Below the pieces are notes generated by a model. The model saw only the letters and a program-made list of their open reading frames with translations, did not search any database and was not told where the DNA came from. The translations under genes were made by a program, and so were the position numbers. From CAYNST01 sp964641175 (lineage in GTDB: Bacteria; Pseudomonadota; Gammaproteobacteria; Pseudomonadales; Cellvibrionaceae), in the NCBI GenBank assembly GCA_964641175.1, contig CAZXLJ010000153.1, positions 1 through 6,070 on the forward strand: DNA of 6,070 nucleotides. The letters are read 5' to 3'. Position 1 is the first letter of the stretch, and each line of letters opens with the position of its first letter. This document shows, one piece after another, positions 5,636 through 6,070 of this stretch.

Positions 5636-5919
5636 AGAACCCTCAAAGTACTAGAAATCGTTTGAATAGGCTCGTGGCCTGCAGCCCCGACCATTGCTAT
5701 TGTTTGAATGCAGTAGGTGTTGGAGCGCAAGGATATCGCTTGCGCTGCATCCCGCATCAAAATTGTCGAAGGAGAATTTTCTGTTAGGGAGCCTGTAAAG
5801 GGATAGTGGATCAAACGGATGCCGGTGAATTTGGTGGCTATTAGTCTGCGGCACCGACTCCTGCTTCAGCCCCAGGATATTTGTGCGCGGTAACCGTAGT
5901 GAATATCACATAGAAGCAT
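5636..5919 (+). other. csrA downstream region rich in GGA motifs and hairpins
   Basis: No recognisable gene is seen, and there is no typical intrinsic terminator for csrA. Eight GGA trinucleotides fall in 5722-5877, seven of them within 98 bases (5722, 5731, 5771, 5788, 5801, 5808, 5817), then one at 5875. A perfect 8-base-pair hairpin, AGCGCAAG (5724-5731) with CTTGCGCT (5739-5746), displays CAAGGATAT, close to the published CsrA consensus. AAAATT (5759-5764) pairs with AATTTT (5775-5780) around a 10-base loop containing AGGA. TCCTG (5859-5863) pairs with CAGGA (5873-5877). GTTTGAAT is repeated at 5660-5667 and 5702-5709. This may be a csrA 3' untranslated region or a separate CsrA-binding RNA; no promoter or GacA-type site could be placed. 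Confidence 0.35.
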
Positions 5920-5947
5920 TTGACATTTTACGAGGTGTTGCTATTAT
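5920..5947 (+). promoter_or_regulatory. Strong sigma-70 promoter of tRNA-Ser
   Basis: A perfect -35 box TTGACA (5920-5925) is followed after 16 bases by TATTAT (5942-5947, five of six). The bases after the -10 are GC-rich (GCCGCACC from 5948), a discriminator type common at stable-RNA promoters subject to stringent control. Transcription should begin near 5953-5955, leaving a precursor leader of about 70 bases before the tRNA. Confidence 0.85.
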
Positions 5948-5957
5948 GCCGCACCTT

Positions 5958-6022
5958 AGCGCGGCACAGATAAACATTGTCGCTCGCGCTTTGCCAAGCT
6001 TCGCTTGGTGTATCCGCGCCGC
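5958..6022 (+). other. 5' leader of the tRNA-Ser precursor
   Basis: The leader can form AGCGCG (5958-5963) with CGCGCT (5985-5990) and a tight hairpin CCAAGC (5994-5999) with GCTTGG (6003-6008), loop TTC. A small CCGC/GCGG hairpin (6014-6017 with 6021-6024) would include the first two bases of the tRNA. RNase P would remove this leader at 6022/6023. No coding sequence is seen. Confidence 0.4.
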
Positions 6023-6070
6023 GGAGAGATGGCCGAGTGGTCGAAGGCGCTCCCCTGCTAAGGGAGTATA
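6023..6070 (+). tRNA. tRNA-Ser(GCU), 3' truncated by window
   Basis: The sequence has the 7-base acceptor 5' strand GGAGAGA (6023-6029), T8 and G9, a D arm opening GCCGAGTGG and closing GGC (6046-6048), and an anticodon arm CTCCC (6050-6054) with GGGAG (6062-6066) around loop CTGCTAA. The anticodon is GCT at 6057-6059, reading the serine codons AGC and AGU. The TATA after the anticodon stem begins the long variable arm typical of serine tRNAs; the rest lies beyond the window. The same tRNA is found next to csrA in many gammaproteobacteria. Confidence 0.96.

Noticed and set aside
5724..5746. Intrinsic terminator of csrA
   Set aside because: The hairpin is strong but is followed by GCATCCCGC with no T run.
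5590..5854. Overlapping minus-strand frames of 67 and 74 codons downstream of csrA
   Set aside because: No recognisable protein, no clear ribosome-binding site, and they overlap the GGA/hairpin region and csrA itself; not supported as genes.
5899..5909. CRP binding site upstream of the tRNA promoter
   Set aside because: The half-sites are 3 bases apart rather than the 6 required by the TGTGA-N6-TCACA consensus.

Overview
This window reads as a conserved chromosomal segment of a proteobacterium, most likely a gammaproteobacterium. The main evidence is the order alaS - lysC - csrA - tRNA-Ser(GCU), all on the plus strand, which is the Pseudomonas-type arrangement. The AlaS, LysC and CsrA proteins also look like beta/gamma-proteobacterial family members. 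I cannot name a genus. There are no transposons, CRISPR arrays, phage genes or obvious foreign islands.

Layout. Bases 1-583 hold the 3' end of a LytM/M23 zinc peptidase gene followed 10 bases later by a small Trm112/YcaR-family gene. Bases 670-1017 encode an HIT-family nucleotide hydrolase (HinT-like). A 252-base gap (1018-1269) carries a good sigma-70 promoter and a structured leader for alaS. The complete alaS gene (1270-3867) is followed by a long hairpin with an all-T loop. The complete lysC aspartokinase gene (4021-5256) contains a convincing internal start for a separate ACT-domain beta subunit. A 181-base gap with a hairpin and GGA motifs leads into csrA (5438-5635). A 387-base stretch after csrA holds a cluster of GGA motifs, some in hairpins, and then a strong stable-RNA promoter. 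The window ends inside tRNA-Ser(GCU), 6023-6070.

How the parts fit. Most of the content is housekeeping: alanine tRNA charging with proofreading, the first step of the aspartate amino-acid family, the global RNA-binding regulator CsrA, and a serine tRNA. The regulatory DNA around these genes is more interesting than the genes. It includes an inverted repeat bracketing the alaS -10 box, an internal lysC start, probable CsrA self-binding sites in its own leader, and a GGA-rich region after csrA that could bind CsrA. I see no clearly new system. The GGA-rich region downstream of csrA is the best candidate for something undescribed, and it rests on motif reading alone.
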